Shown here: positions 47,402 through 56,799 of the stretch, one piece after another
Position numbering within the stretch: the stretch's first letter is position 1
Layout: every line of letters starts with the position of its first letter
Origin: Acidobacteriota bacterium
GTDB lineage: Bacteria > Acidobacteriota > Terriglobia > Bryobacterales > Bryobacteraceae
Direction of reading: 5' to 3'
NCBI GenBank assembly: GCA_016185425.1
Contig: JACPNQ010000025.1
Span: 1 to 64,000 of the forward strand
DNA: 64,000 nt
Made by a program: the position numbers and the translations under genes
Notes under the pieces: model-generated
Seen by the model: only the letters and a program-made list of their open reading frames with translations
Told to the model about the DNA's origin: nothing
Databases searched by the model: none

Positions 47402-50400
47402 TCAAAACGCCAGCCGCAGCGCGAACTGGATCTGACGCGCGGCATATGTGGAGCGAATCGTTCCAAACGCGCCGCTGGAGCGGTCCCCGTTGGGAGCGCC
47501 GAAATTGGTCCGGTTAAGGAGATTGAACGCCTCGGCACGAATTTGCAGGCTCATCCTGTCGCGATATGGAAGGCGCACGTCCTTCTGCACCCCCGCATTC
47601 AATTGATAGTAAGCGTAGCCCCGCACAATGTTGCGGCCAGCGTTACCGAACGGCGATGTCGCCGTGGGCAGTACTACGTTCGTCCGGTTGAAATAGTTGT
47701 CGATGGAACGATCGGCCTCCGGCGTCAACGGGTCGCCGATCAGGTTCGGGCGCAGCGTCACACCACCCAGAAACGTCGGCAGGCCTGACGTCACCGGGGT
47801 GGGACCGGACGTGTTGTAGCGCATATTCACCGTTCTTCCGCTGCGCATTGTGTTGATCAGACTCACCTGCCAGCCACCGATCACGGACTTCAGGGCGCTC
47901 TTGCCACGGCCGAAGGGAAGCTGCCAGACCGCGCTGGTCGAGTTGAGGAACGGTACGTTGTAGCCCGAAATACCGCGATCGGCGGCGAGGTTATAACGGT
48001 CCTGCGGCGTGCCTGTGGCGCCGTTCGGTTCCTCTAGTACCTGGCTCGCGTTATCAATCGCTTTCGACCAGGTGAAAGAATTCAACAGGTTCAGGCGCCG
48101 TGTGGCGCGGTGCTCCACACGCGACTGCAGCGAGTGATAGTTCGAGAACCCCTGCGGCACCACCGCGGAAATAGAACCGAAACCCTGAATGGGCCGGCGA
48201 GCGTTGAGCGTGGCATCGGCAATCTCGCCGGGCAGAGGCGGACGGGCCTGATTCCAATCCACCAGCAGCACCTGTTTCACCGAATGGTTGCCGACGTAGC
48301 TCACTTCGAACAGCGTCTGGCGGGCCAGACGCCGCTGTATCGTGAGCTGCCAGTTCTGGATGTACCCATTGCGCGAATCGCGCGGAATGTAGAGCGTCAC
48401 GTCGTTGGGGAGACCCGCCGGGTAGCCAAGCTCCGTCGGCCGGAAGCAGTTGCGGTACTGATTCGTGCCGCATATGGGCAGGTTGCCGACAGTGCCATTG
48501 ATGTCGGCACGAATGCTTTGCGTGATGGTCGCGCGCGTGACCTGCGGATAGTTTGTCGCCAACAGATTCGCGCTGCCCATACGGTTGAAGTAGACGTACC
48601 CCATGCCGTAGCCGCCACGGACAACAGTGGCGTTGTCGAGCTTGTAGGCAAAGCCGAAGCGGGGAGCGAAGTTGTTGCGATCGGGATTGACCAGGGAGCG
48701 GTCGCTGCCGGTGGCCTTGACAATGGTGTTGGTAGAGGGATCGAAGTTGGAAAGGCGGTCAGAAGCTTCAGCGAAAGGCGTCACATATTCATAGCGCAGA
48801 CCGATGTTGAGCGTGAGGCGGTTATTGACACGGATATCGTCCTGCACATAGCCGAAGTAGCTGCGTTGGCGCATCTCAGCAACCATGAGCGTTGCGAGCT
48901 CGTATTGTGTGCGCGCGCCGAAGAGGAAGTCGGCGAGGTTGTACAGGTTGTTGGAGGCGCGGCCTGCGGGACGGCTGAACTGGCTGTTATAGCTGTCGCT
49001 GCCATAGAGCGGATTGGTGTCCTGCACCGCCGTGTTGATGGCAAGGAATTCGGCGCCGAACTTGAGCGTCTGGCGGCCCAAAGTGACGGTGTAGCTGACA
49101 CGCGGGTTGGTGACGGTGGGATTTTGGAACTGCGGGTTGGTGGCCTGGCGGCCAAGAGCGGAATAGCCCTGGATGGACTGCGGCGTAAGGCCGCCGGTGA
49201 TGGTGCGGTCCTCCGGGAGTCCGATGATGCCGTAGAGTTCCCGCATGCTGGCGCCGCCGACGTAGGGCGGGTGCTTCCCTGCCTCGGTACGCGAAATGCC
49301 AAGGCGGAATTCAAAGACGGAACGCGCGCTGGGAATCCATGTGACGCCGGCGGCGATTTGCTGCGTGAGGACGTGGATGACGCCGTTCTGCGCGCCGCCG
49401 GAGGGGCCGGAGATATTGGGCGCTTCGAAAATGTTGCTCTTCTGCTGGCCTATGCGGAGGAAGCCACTCAAAGAGTCGCGGTGCTTGTGATCGAGGCGGA
49501 GATTGAACTTATCGTAGACGGAGCGGTTGGGCACGGACTTCTGGTAGTTGTTGCTGGTAACGCCGGGTACGTTGGGTTCGGGGAGCTCGTTGAGGACTTT
49601 GCGGGCGAACGCGGTCAAGGGAACCGGCGCGCCGGCGTTGTACATTTCACCGGTGTAGGGGTTCTGCACGGGAACCGTGAAAATGCCCTGGCGATGCGCA
49701 AGCGTGGGAATCGTCGAGTAGACGAGATTGGCCTGAGACTGGCGGAAGCCTTCGTAATCGGAGAAAAAGAACGTCCGGTCGCGGCGGATGGGGCCGCCGA
49801 AGGTCATGCCGAACTGGTTGCGGCGAAGGGCAGGTTTGACGCCGCTGGCCGGTTTGAAGAAGCCAGTGGCGTTGAGCGCGGTGTTGCGGTTGTAGTCCCA
49901 AAGAGTGCCCTGAAAACGATTCGTTCCGCTGCGATAGGCGGCGTTGATGACGGCGCCTCCAGAACGGCCGTATTCAGCGCTGTAGGAGTTGGTCTGGACT
50001 TTGAACTCGGCTACGGCATCGGGGGAGACCTGCACAACCTGGTTGGAGAAGCTCTGGTTGGAAGTGCCGTAGGCGTTGTTATCGACACCGTCGAGCTGAA
50101 AGTTATTCGCGGTATTGCGAAGGCCGTTGACGTTGAAGGAGCCTTCACGGGCGCTGGAGCCGATGCCGTTCTGGTTGGATTCGCTGACACCGGGGGCGAG
50201 GAGGGCAAGGTCAGAGTAGGCGCGGCCGTTGAGGGGGAGATTGCGAATCTGTTCGGCGTCGACGACCTGGCCTTTTTCGGAGGAGTCGGATTCGAGGAGT
50301 TCGACGGCAGCGGAGACGACAACCTGTTCGGTGAGCTTGCCGACCTGCAAGGTTACGTCGACACGCTGTCGGGCGTTCACCGCGACGTTGATGTTGGGAA

Positions 50401-50653
50401 CGACGGCGGTGGAGAAGCCGGGTGCTTCAGCGGTGAGACGGTATTGACCGAGCCGTATGTTCTGGAACTGATAGTCGCCGTTGGCGGCGGAGTGGGCTGT
50501 GGCGGAGACGCCGGTCTCGATATTTTCGAGCTTGAGAGCGGCGTTGGGCACGCCGGCGCCGGTGGAGTCCTTGACGAATCCGAGGACGACGCCGGACTCG
50601 AATTGGGCATAAATCGGGAGCGTGATCAGGAAAAGTGCAACAGGGAGACGCAT
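47402..50653 (-). CDS. TonB-dependent receptor, Oar-like
   Basis: 1083 residues. A short signal (MRLPVALFLITLPIYAQ) precedes the carboxypeptidase-regulatory domain (GFVKDSTGAGVPNAALKLEN). The plug contains LPLNGRAYSDLALLAPGV and YGRSGGAVINAAYRSGTN, and the barrel ends FALRLAF. Its last 139 bp are duplicated at 43546-43684. A standalone gene on the minus strand, divergent from the small gene at 50761. Substrate unknown. Confidence 0.92.
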   Translation of the reverse strand: MRLPVALFLITLPIYAQFESGVVLGFVKDSTGAGVPNAALKLENIETGVSATAHSAANGDYQFQNIRLGQYRLTAEAPGFSTAVVPNINVAVNARQRVDVTLQVGKLTEQVVVSAAVELLESDSSEKGQVVDAEQIRNLPLNGRAYSDLALLAPGVSESNQNGIGSSAREGSFNVNGLRNTANNFQLDGVDNNAYGTSNQSFSNQVVQVSPDAVAEFKVQTNSYSAEYGRSGGAVINAAYRSGTNRFQGTLWDYNRNTALNATGFFKPASGVKPALRRNQFGMTFGGPIRRDRTFFFSDYEGFRQSQANLVYSTIPTLAHRQGIFTVPVQNPYTGEMYNAGAPVPLTAFARKVLNELPEPNVPGVTSNNYQKSVPNRSVYDKFNLRLDHKHRDSLSGFLRIGQQKSNIFEAPNISGPSGGAQNGVIHVLTQQIAAGVTWIPSARSVFEFRLGISRTEAGKHPPYVGGASMRELYGIIGLPEDRTITGGLTPQSIQGYSALGRQATNPQFQNPTVTNPRVSYTVTLGRQTLKFGAEFLAINTAVQDTNPLYGSDSYNSQFSRPAGRASNNLYNLADFLFGARTQYELATLMVAEMRQRSYFGYVQDDIRVNNRLTLNIGLRYEYVTPFAEASDRLSNFDPSTNTIVKATGSDRSLVNPDRNNFAPRFGFAYKLDNATVVRGGYGMGYVYFNRMGSANLLATNYPQVTRATITQSIRADINGTVGNLPICGTNQYRNCFRPTELGYPAGLPNDVTLYIPRDSRNGYIQNWQLTIQRRLARQTLFEVSYVGNHSVKQVLLVDWNQARPPLPGEIADATLNARRPIQGFGSISAVVPQGFSNYHSLQSRVEHRATRRLNLLNSFTWSKAIDNASQVLEEPNGATGTPQDRYNLAADRGISGYNVPFLNSTSAVWQLPFGRGKSALKSVIGGWQVSLINTMRSGRTVNMRYNTSGPTPVTSGLPTFLGGVTLRPNLIGDPLTPEADRSIDNYFNRTNVVLPTATSPFGNAGRNIVRGYAYYQLNAGVQKDVRLPYRDRMSLQIRAEAFNLLNRTNFGAPNGDRSSGAFGTIRSTYAARQIQFALRLAF

Positions 50654-50760
50654 CTCGGAGAACAGTATAGCTATTGGGCAATTTCAAAACGATTAAGACG
50701 GGTTTATCGAGGAGTTGTTACATCGCGCAACCTTCCGCGCATCGCCACCGTCTAATGGGT

Positions 50761-50952
50761 ATGAACGCTATCGCTGAGACGAGTGCTGAGCATACGGCGC
50801 TCTTAAACGAATACCGGATCGCATTGCGACTGTGGACTGAAGCGCGTGCGTTGTACCAGCACGACACCGCGCCGGAGGTGGTGGAAGCCAACCGGCTGGT
50901 GGAAGCGCTGGAACATCGTTTGCGGGATTATCGCCAGACCGAAAAAGCGTAA
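50761..50952 (+). CDS. Small helical conserved protein
   Basis: 63 residues if started at MNAIAETSAEHTALLNEY; the frame is open a little further upstream. The sequence is predicted to form two amphipathic helices (LLNEYRIALRLWTEARALY and EVVEANRLVEALEHRLRDYR) that would pack as a hairpin. No family recognised. It lies 45 nt before the YfhO-like gene on the same strand, so co-transcription is possible. Confidence 0.5.
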   Translation: MNAIAETSAEHTALLNEYRIALRLWTEARALYQHDTAPEVVEANRLVEALEHRLRDYRQTEKA

Positions 50953-50997
50953 CAAGTCGCGGCTCGCGCGCCGCCTGTGTACAGTAGACAGAGCGGC

Positions 50998-53175
50998 ATG
51001 CGCAGACTCGCGGCTCCCCTACTCCTATTCGCTCTTTGTACCGGTTTTTATTGGAAGCTCACGCTTACCGGCGATTATACGTTCCTGGATAGTCCGGATC
51101 TTGCCAACCTGGATTTTCCGCGATTGCAATTTCAATCGGCGTCGCTGCGTCAATCGTATATTCCGCTCTGGGATCCGTTTCAGTGGGCGGGCCAGCCGTT
51201 TCTTGGGCAGGTGACGAGTTCGGCGTATCCAGTGAACTGGTTCCTTGCGTACTTCCCTGTTGACGACGGCGGAAAGCTGTCACTGAAAGGAATGCACTGG
51301 TATTACGTGCTGCTGCACTATTTCGCGGCGCTATTCTGCTATTTGCTCTGCCGCGATTGGAAGCGGAGTGAAGCGGGATCGGTGATCGCGGGATTGGTCT
51401 TCGCGCTCGGCGGGTTCGCGGGGAATACCGACTGGCCGCAGATTTTGAACGGCGTGCTATGGCTGCCGTTGGTAGTACTGTTCGCAATGCGGGCGTTGCG
51501 CGGACACAGGGTACTGTTCAGTGGCGCGATGTCGGGAGCCATGCTCGGTCTGGCGTGGTTGAGCGGACATCATGAAGTACCGATCTATGCGACGACGGCG
51601 ATGGCGGGCGTGTGGTTGACAGCCATTGCCGTAGGGCCGCGGCGAGAGGAGGCAGCCAAGGGAGCGGCGGCGGCGTTGGTGGCAATGCTGCTGACGGCAG
51701 CCTTGCAGATAGTCCCCGCGCAGGAATATGCGCTGCTGTCGAAACGATGGGCCGGGGCCGGTCCGCTGGCGTGGAATGAGGCGATTCCCTATTCGGTGCA
51801 TCAGCACTTTTCGTGGAGCGCCGAGGGTGTGTTGGGGATCGTCACTCCGCGGATGCCAGTGCATGTGAACCCATTTATCGGGATCTTGGCGTTCTCGCTT
51901 GCTGTCCTTGGTGTTTACCACGGCTGGCGGCGCCTGCCACAGGCGCGCCTTCTGGTTGGGCTCGCGATGGCCGGACTCTTCCTGGCTTTAGCTGCAAACA
52001 ACGTCTTTCACGGACTCCTCTATGCGGCCCTGCCGGTATTCGGGAAGGCTCGCGTGCCGGCGCGGGCGATTGCGCTGCTTAGCTTCGCGCTGGCGCCGCT
52101 GGCGGCATATGGATACGACGCGCTAGGCCGGCGCTCGAGCCCCTGGCTGCGCAGAACGGTCATCGCCCTGGCAATAGCGGGCGCGCTGCTCTACGCAGTC
52201 GAAGCCTTCGCCCTGCGGGCGGCCCAGCCGCACGAGCAACCAATGCTGACAGCGCTGATGGCGACCGTGGCCGCGGTCTTGCTGGCCGCGTGGCGGGCAG
52301 GCGCGGTACACCGGCCGCTGGCCGGGATTGCGATTACGCTCCTGGTGATGGTGGAGATCGGAAATGTAACTGGCGGCAGTCTTAACAATCTCACGCGGAC
52401 GCCGCACCCCGGCTACCTCGAACGTCTGTACCAGCACGACGACATCGCCAACTACCTCCGCGCCCGGCCGCAGCCGGTGCGTATGGAGGTGTCCGATGCC
52501 GATATCCCCTACAACTTCGGTGAGTGGCACGGCATTCCGACGCTAGGCGGATTCGCGGCGAGCGCGACGGCGAACCTGCTGGAGATGGAGAAGCATAAGC
52601 CGCGCGTGCAGGACTTGTTGGGGGTCAATTACTACGTGGGGCACTCGCCGCCGCGGCCGGATCTGACGTACCTTACCGATACATCGAGCGGGCTCAATAT
52701 CTATCACAATCCCGCCGCTCTCCCGCGCGTGTGGACGGTACACAAGGCGACGCAGGCGGCGTCAATGACCGTCATCAACAGGCGCCTGGACTCGCCCGAA
52801 TTTCAGCCGAGAATGGAAGCGTTGCTGCTCGGCGCGCCGCCGCCGGTAGAGTCATGCGCGGAGGCCGATGAAGTGGGTCCCGCCGAAGGACGAAGTCCGA
52901 ACCGCGTGCACCTGGACGCGAAGCTGGCCTGCCGCGGGCTGCTGATCCTCTCCGATACCTGGTTTCCCGGCTGGCGGGCACGCGTTGACGGCAGGGACAC
53001 GGAGATCCTTCCGGTATTCGGCGCCCTGCGAGGGATTGTCGTGGATAAGGGGCAGCATCACATCGAATTTTCCTACCTGCCAGCTTCCGCGAAATACGGC
53101 GCCGCGGGAACGGTAGCCGGTATCTTCTTTGTTTTCTGGACGATGTGGCACACAAGAAATCGGCGTTCGGCATGA
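50998..53175 (+). CDS. YfhO-like polytopic membrane protein
   Basis: About 725 residues with 12-14 transmembrane helices and a large C-terminal extracytoplasmic domain. The N-terminal loop LWDPFQWAGQPFLGQVTSSA, then YPVNWF, and the FAGNTDW and SGHHEVPIYA segments match the YfhO/GT-C family, whose members resemble glycosyltransferases using lipid-linked sugars. The C-terminal WFPGWRARVDG motif, followed by beta-strands, is also typical. Probably transfers sugars to a cell-envelope polymer or lipid; donor and acceptor unknown. It is followed 49 nt later by a cytochrome gene. Confidence 0.85.
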   Translation: MRRLAAPLLLFALCTGFYWKLTLTGDYTFLDSPDLANLDFPRLQFQSASLRQSYIPLWDPFQWAGQPFLGQVTSSAYPVNWFLAYFPVDDGGKLSLKGMHWYYVLLHYFAALFCYLLCRDWKRSEAGSVIAGLVFALGGFAGNTDWPQILNGVLWLPLVVLFAMRALRGHRVLFSGAMSGAMLGLAWLSGHHEVPIYATTAMAGVWLTAIAVGPRREEAAKGAAAALVAMLLTAALQIVPAQEYALLSKRWAGAGPLAWNEAIPYSVHQHFSWSAEGVLGIVTPRMPVHVNPFIGILAFSLAVLGVYHGWRRLPQARLLVGLAMAGLFLALAANNVFHGLLYAALPVFGKARVPARAIALLSFALAPLAAYGYDALGRRSSPWLRRTVIALAIAGALLYAVEAFALRAAQPHEQPMLTALMATVAAVLLAAWRAGAVHRPLAGIAITLLVMVEIGNVTGGSLNNLTRTPHPGYLERLYQHDDIANYLRARPQPVRMEVSDADIPYNFGEWHGIPTLGGFAASATANLLEMEKHKPRVQDLLGVNYYVGHSPPRPDLTYLTDTSSGLNIYHNPAALPRVWTVHKATQAASMTVINRRLDSPEFQPRMEALLLGAPPPVESCAEADEVGPAEGRSPNRVHLDAKLACRGLLILSDTWFPGWRARVDGRDTEILPVFGALRGIVVDKGQHHIEFSYLPASAKYGAAGTVAGIFFVFWTMWHTRNRRSA

Positions 53176-53224
53176 ACCGGGAAGCGTGGCATTTTCGCTT
53201 ATCTAGGCGAGGGAAAAGGGAAAT

Positions 53225-54199
53225 ATGTGGAAACGAGCACTGCTGTACGGAGGATTGGGCCTGGCTGCGTTGGCCTGTGCCGGGTTCGGCTATCTGAGTC
53301 TTCGTTCCCCGAATTATTTGCCGGCGGAAACGGTTCAGGTACGCATGACGCCGGAGACGATCAAGCGTGGAGAGTATATCTTCACCGTAATGGCGGATTG
53401 CGACGGCTGCCACTCGGAGCGCGATCTGTCGAAGTTTTCCCTGCCTGTAGTCCCTCGCGGACGCGGGAAGGGGTGGCAGTTTCCGTCCGAGTTAGGATTG
53501 CCGGGCCAGGTCGTGGCGGGGAACATCACGCCGGACGTGGAGACCGGCATCGGCGCATGGACAGACGGTGACAAGATCCGCGCGATTCGCGAAGGCGTGA
53601 GCCGCAATGGACGCCCGCTGTTTCCGATGATGCCCTACCAGGCCTATGCAAAGATGAGCGACACCGATGTGCAGGCACTGGTGGCGTATATGAACACGCT
53701 GCCCGCCATCCGCAACCCGCTTCCGGAGACGAAACTGAATTTCCCGGTCAACTACCTGATCGCCGGCTCGCCGGCGCCATCACGCAACGTAGCGAACGCC
53801 GATCGGAACAGCAAGCTCGAATGGGGCAAGTACCTGGTAACGATGGGCGGCTGCGCCGGCTGCCACACACCGGAGGAGAAAGGCGAGCGGCTGCCCGGCA
53901 AACTTCTTGCAGGCGGCGCGGCTTTCACGGTGGGCAAGTACAAAGTAGTGAGCGCAAACATTACGCCCGATCCGGACACCGGCATCGGCAAGATGGGCGA
54001 GGCGGAGTTCGTCGAACGCTTCCACCAATACCGCAAGTACCTGCAGGACGGCCCGCCGGCGACAACAGCGGAGAACTTTACGCTGATGCCATGGCTGTCG
54101 TTCGCGCAGATACCGGCTGAGGACCTCAGCGCCATCTACGCCTACCTGCGAACCGTCCCGCCGGTGAACAACCCGGCGGAAACGCACCCCACAAAATAA
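53225..54199 (+). CDS. Dihaem c-type cytochrome
   Basis: 324 residues with an N-terminal membrane anchor or signal (about 5-25). Two haem-binding motifs, C59-D-G-C62-H63 and C210-A-G-C213-H214, lie in two repeated cytochrome domains, each followed by a GNITPDxxTGIG-type segment and a Met-rich axial-ligand region (FPMMPY, TLMPW). The layout resembles the cytochrome subunit of membrane-bound dehydrogenases such as alcohol or gluconate dehydrogenases, although no dehydrogenase subunit is adjacent. Likely an electron carrier in the periplasm. Confidence 0.9.
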   Translation: MWKRALLYGGLGLAALACAGFGYLSLRSPNYLPAETVQVRMTPETIKRGEYIFTVMADCDGCHSERDLSKFSLPVVPRGRGKGWQFPSELGLPGQVVAGNITPDVETGIGAWTDGDKIRAIREGVSRNGRPLFPMMPYQAYAKMSDTDVQALVAYMNTLPAIRNPLPETKLNFPVNYLIAGSPAPSRNVANADRNSKLEWGKYLVTMGGCAGCHTPEEKGERLPGKLLAGGAAFTVGKYKVVSANITPDPDTGIGKMGEAEFVERFHQYRKYLQDGPPATTAENFTLMPWLSFAQIPAEDLSAIYAYLRTVPPVNNPAETHPTK

Positions 54200-54205
54200 C
54201 GGCGA

Positions 54206-55462
54206 TCAGGGCCGCTTGGTGTACTGTTCGTAGAGCCTGGTGTGCCGTGTCTCCAGGCTAACCGGGCGGCCTTGAATCCACATCTGCTTCACCTGTGAAC
54301 GCCCTTCCAACGGGTCGCCGTCGGTGAGAATCAGGTCGGCCCACTTGCCTTTGTCGATGGACCCAATGCGGTCATCGACACCCCAGATCCTGGCCGCGTT
54401 AATGGTCACCGCTTTCAACGCCTCTTCATACGGCAGGCCGAAGCCGACGGCGTTCGCCGCCTGAAACGGCAAGTTGCGCGCGAACTGCACACTGAAGGTT
54501 CCGAAGGCGAAGGTGACGCCGGCCTTATACAGTTCGCCAGGCAGCGTGAACGGGGAGTCGTAGGGCGAATCCTCTTCGAGTGGCAGCTCGAGCGTTTCGC
54601 CGAGGATCACCGGAATCTTTCTCTCCGCAATCTCCTTCACGGCGGTCCCCGGCTCGCGTACACCGGCAAGGACGATCTTCACGTTCTCCTTCGCCGCAAA
54701 TGCCAGCGCGTCTTTTACGGCGCGTTCCCGCGCCGCGAAGACCAACAACTGCTCCTTGCCCTCTAGAATCGGCAGCATCGCCTCCAGCTTGCGATCCACT
54801 GTGAAGCCCCCGCCGCCGGCGGCCTTGCGGCGTTGATAGGCGCGGGCCTGTTCGAAGAACTCACCGGTCAGCTTGAGCCGTTCTTCGTAGCGGCGCTTGG
54901 TCTCGGCGAACGGGCGGCGGCCGGCGCCGAACGTCTGGCTGAATGTCGATGTCGTCGTGGTTGGGATGCGCATCTGCATCGTGATATTGCGCTCCACCGC
55001 CATCTCTTCCCAGGTCCAGCCGTCCAGATGCATCAACGCCGCCTGTCCGCCGATGATGCCGCCGCCGGGATAGATGAGCGACGCGGTGACGCCGTTGCCG
55101 CGGGTGACAGGGATGTGATCGCTCGATGGGTTGACGGAGCTCACGGCGCGGAGCTGCGGGTTGAAGTCTCCGAGTTCGTTCACATCTCCGGATTCCCGAA
55201 CGGAGCTAATTTCCGACATGCCAACGTTGCTCGCCGAATCGATCAGACCGGGGTAGACATGGAGTCCCTTGGCGTCAATAACCTTGGCGCCTTTAGGGAT
55301 GGCGGCTTTCGGGCCGAAATCGGCAATTTTTCCGCCCGTTACGACAAGCGTGGCATTCGGAATGTCAGCCGATGTCACAGGATGAATCGTCACGTTGCGC
55401 AGCACGAAGCTGTCGTCGGCGGCAAAGGCCGCTGTTGCCAATAGGAATGCGGCTAGTTTCAC
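54206..55462 (-). CDS. Amidohydrolase-family protein lacking the metal motif (third of trio)
   Basis: 418 residues with a Sec signal (MKLAAFLLATAAFAA). Overall an imidazolonepropionase-like amidohydrolase: the beta-sandwich N-terminus (IHPVTSADIPNATLVVTGGK) and the C-terminal GSIDKGKWADLILTDGDPLE are typical. But the PGLID-x-H-x-H metal motif reads PGLIDSASN (76-78 instead of HxH), and no substitute His cluster or catalytic Asp is evident. It overlaps the middle gene by 4 nt. Probably a non-catalytic partner of the middle protein, or an enzyme with altered chemistry. Confidence 0.82.
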   Translation of the reverse strand: MKLAAFLLATAAFAADDSFVLRNVTIHPVTSADIPNATLVVTGGKIADFGPKAAIPKGAKVIDAKGLHVYPGLIDSASNVGMSEISSVRESGDVNELGDFNPQLRAVSSVNPSSDHIPVTRGNGVTASLIYPGGGIIGGQAALMHLDGWTWEEMAVERNITMQMRIPTTTTSTFSQTFGAGRRPFAETKRRYEERLKLTGEFFEQARAYQRRKAAGGGGFTVDRKLEAMLPILEGKEQLLVFAARERAVKDALAFAAKENVKIVLAGVREPGTAVKEIAERKIPVILGETLELPLEEDSPYDSPFTLPGELYKAGVTFAFGTFSVQFARNLPFQAANAVGFGLPYEEALKAVTINAARIWGVDDRIGSIDKGKWADLILTDGDPLEGRSQVKQMWIQGRPVSLETRHTRLYEQYTKRP

Positions 55463-56799
55463 TGAGGCCTCCGTCCGTTGCCGGCGGGGCGCGCGGCTGC
55501 TTTCTGTTTTTCCGCAAGCGCCTTTTTCCGCTCCGCCTTGGCGGCGCGCTCGTTCATGTCGGTGTCGCGGTCGAAGTAGACCTGGCCGTCGATGAACACC
55601 TTCTGCACTTTGGCGTAGTTGGAAAGCGGGTGCTTGTCGTAGATCACCAGGTCGGCATCCTTGCCCGGTTCGATGGAGCCGACCCGGTTGTCGATGGCCA
55701 ATTGCTTCGCGGGATTGATGGTGATTAGCGCGAGCGCCTCGTCGTCCGTTAATCCGCCATAGCGAACGGTCTTTGCCGCTTCCTGGTTCAGGTGACGCAT
55801 CAGTTCGCCGCTATCGGAGTTCAGCGATACCAGCACGCCCTTCTTATGCATCAGCGCGGCGTTGTAAGGGATGGCGTCGAAAGCCTCCACTTTGTAGCTC
55901 CACCAGTCGCTGAATGTCGAGGCGCCGGCGCCGTGCTCTTTGATCTCTTTGGCCACTTTGTAGCCTTCCAGAACATGCTGAAGCGTTCGGATTTTGAAGC
56001 CGAATTCGTCGGCTACGCGAAGGAGCATCAGGATCTCGTCGGCGCGGTAGCAATGCGCATGGACGAATCGCTTCCCTTCCAGCACTTCGACGAGCGGCTC
56101 CAGTTTCAGATCGCGGCGCGGCTGGATCAGACGCTCACCCTTGGCAACGCGCGCGTTGTAATCGTCCAACGCCGCCTTGTAGGCTTTCGCATCCGTGAAC
56201 GCTTCACGGATCACATCTTCGACGCCCATGCGCGTGGCGGGATAACGGAGGCGGGTGTTCAAACCGCCCTCGGACGCGCCGCCGCGGCGCTTCGGATTCT
56301 CGCCGAGCGCAAACTTGATGCCGGGCATCGCGCCGTCGAAGACAATCTCCGGCGTGTCCTTGCCCCAACGCATCTTGATGACCACGTTCTTCCCGCCGAT
56401 GGCGTTGGCGCTGCCATGCAGAATGTTCGCTGTCGTTACGCCGCCGGCGAGCGCGCGGTAGATGCCGATGTCTTCGGGATTCACTGTGTCGCCGGTACCG
56501 GTCATGGACGACACGGAGACCGCGCCTTCATTCACCGCATCCGTCGCGATGTGCGAGTGGCAGTCGATGATGCCGGGCATGACGTACTGGCCGCCGGCGT
56601 CGATCACCTTCGCGCCGGCGGGCGCATTGACGTTCGGGCCCACCTCCACGATCTTTCCGTCGCGTATCAGTATCGAGCCTTCCAGCGACCCCTTCGTCAC
56701 CGTAAGAATCTTCGCGTTGCGAATAACAACCGTGCCGTCGGCCGCATAGGCCGCAAACGGCGCCAGAAGTATTCCGCTCAACAATTTTCGCCGATGCAT
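55459..56799 (-). CDS. Amidohydrolase, catalytically complete (middle of trio)
   Basis: 446 residues with a signal peptide (RRKLLSGILLAPFAAYAA). Full set of ligands for an imidazolonepropionase/prolidase-like enzyme: H81-S-H83 in PGIIDCHSHI, HAHCYR, LQHV and the catalytic Asp in SLNSDSGEL. The C-terminal NPAKQLAIDNRVGSIEPGKDADL is the family signature. Such enzymes hydrolyse cyclic amides or dipeptides. Starts directly at the stop of the first trio gene and overlaps the third. The two flanking paralogues have lost the metal site, so this protein is the presumable active component. Confidence 0.88.
   Translation of the reverse strand: MHRRKLLSGILLAPFAAYAADGTVVIRNAKILTVTKGSLEGSILIRDGKIVEVGPNVNAPAGAKVIDAGGQYVMPGIIDCHSHIATDAVNEGAVSVSSMTGTGDTVNPEDIGIYRALAGGVTTANILHGSANAIGGKNVVIKMRWGKDTPEIVFDGAMPGIKFALGENPKRRGGASEGGLNTRLRYPATRMGVEDVIREAFTDAKAYKAALDDYNARVAKGERLIQPRRDLKLEPLVEVLEGKRFVHAHCYRADEILMLLRVADEFGFKIRTLQHVLEGYKVAKEIKEHGAGASTFSDWWSYKVEAFDAIPYNAALMHKKGVLVSLNSDSGELMRHLNQEAAKTVRYGGLTDDEALALITINPAKQLAIDNRVGSIEPGKDADLVIYDKHPLSNYAKVQKVFIDGQVYFDRDTDMNERAAKAERKKALAEKQKAAARPAGNGRRPQ

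Noticed and set aside
48110..50755. An 881-codon open frame on the + strand
   Set aside because: It lies entirely antisense to the TonB receptor at 47402-50653, is Gly/Val/Glu-rich without motifs, and is a GC-rich shadow frame.
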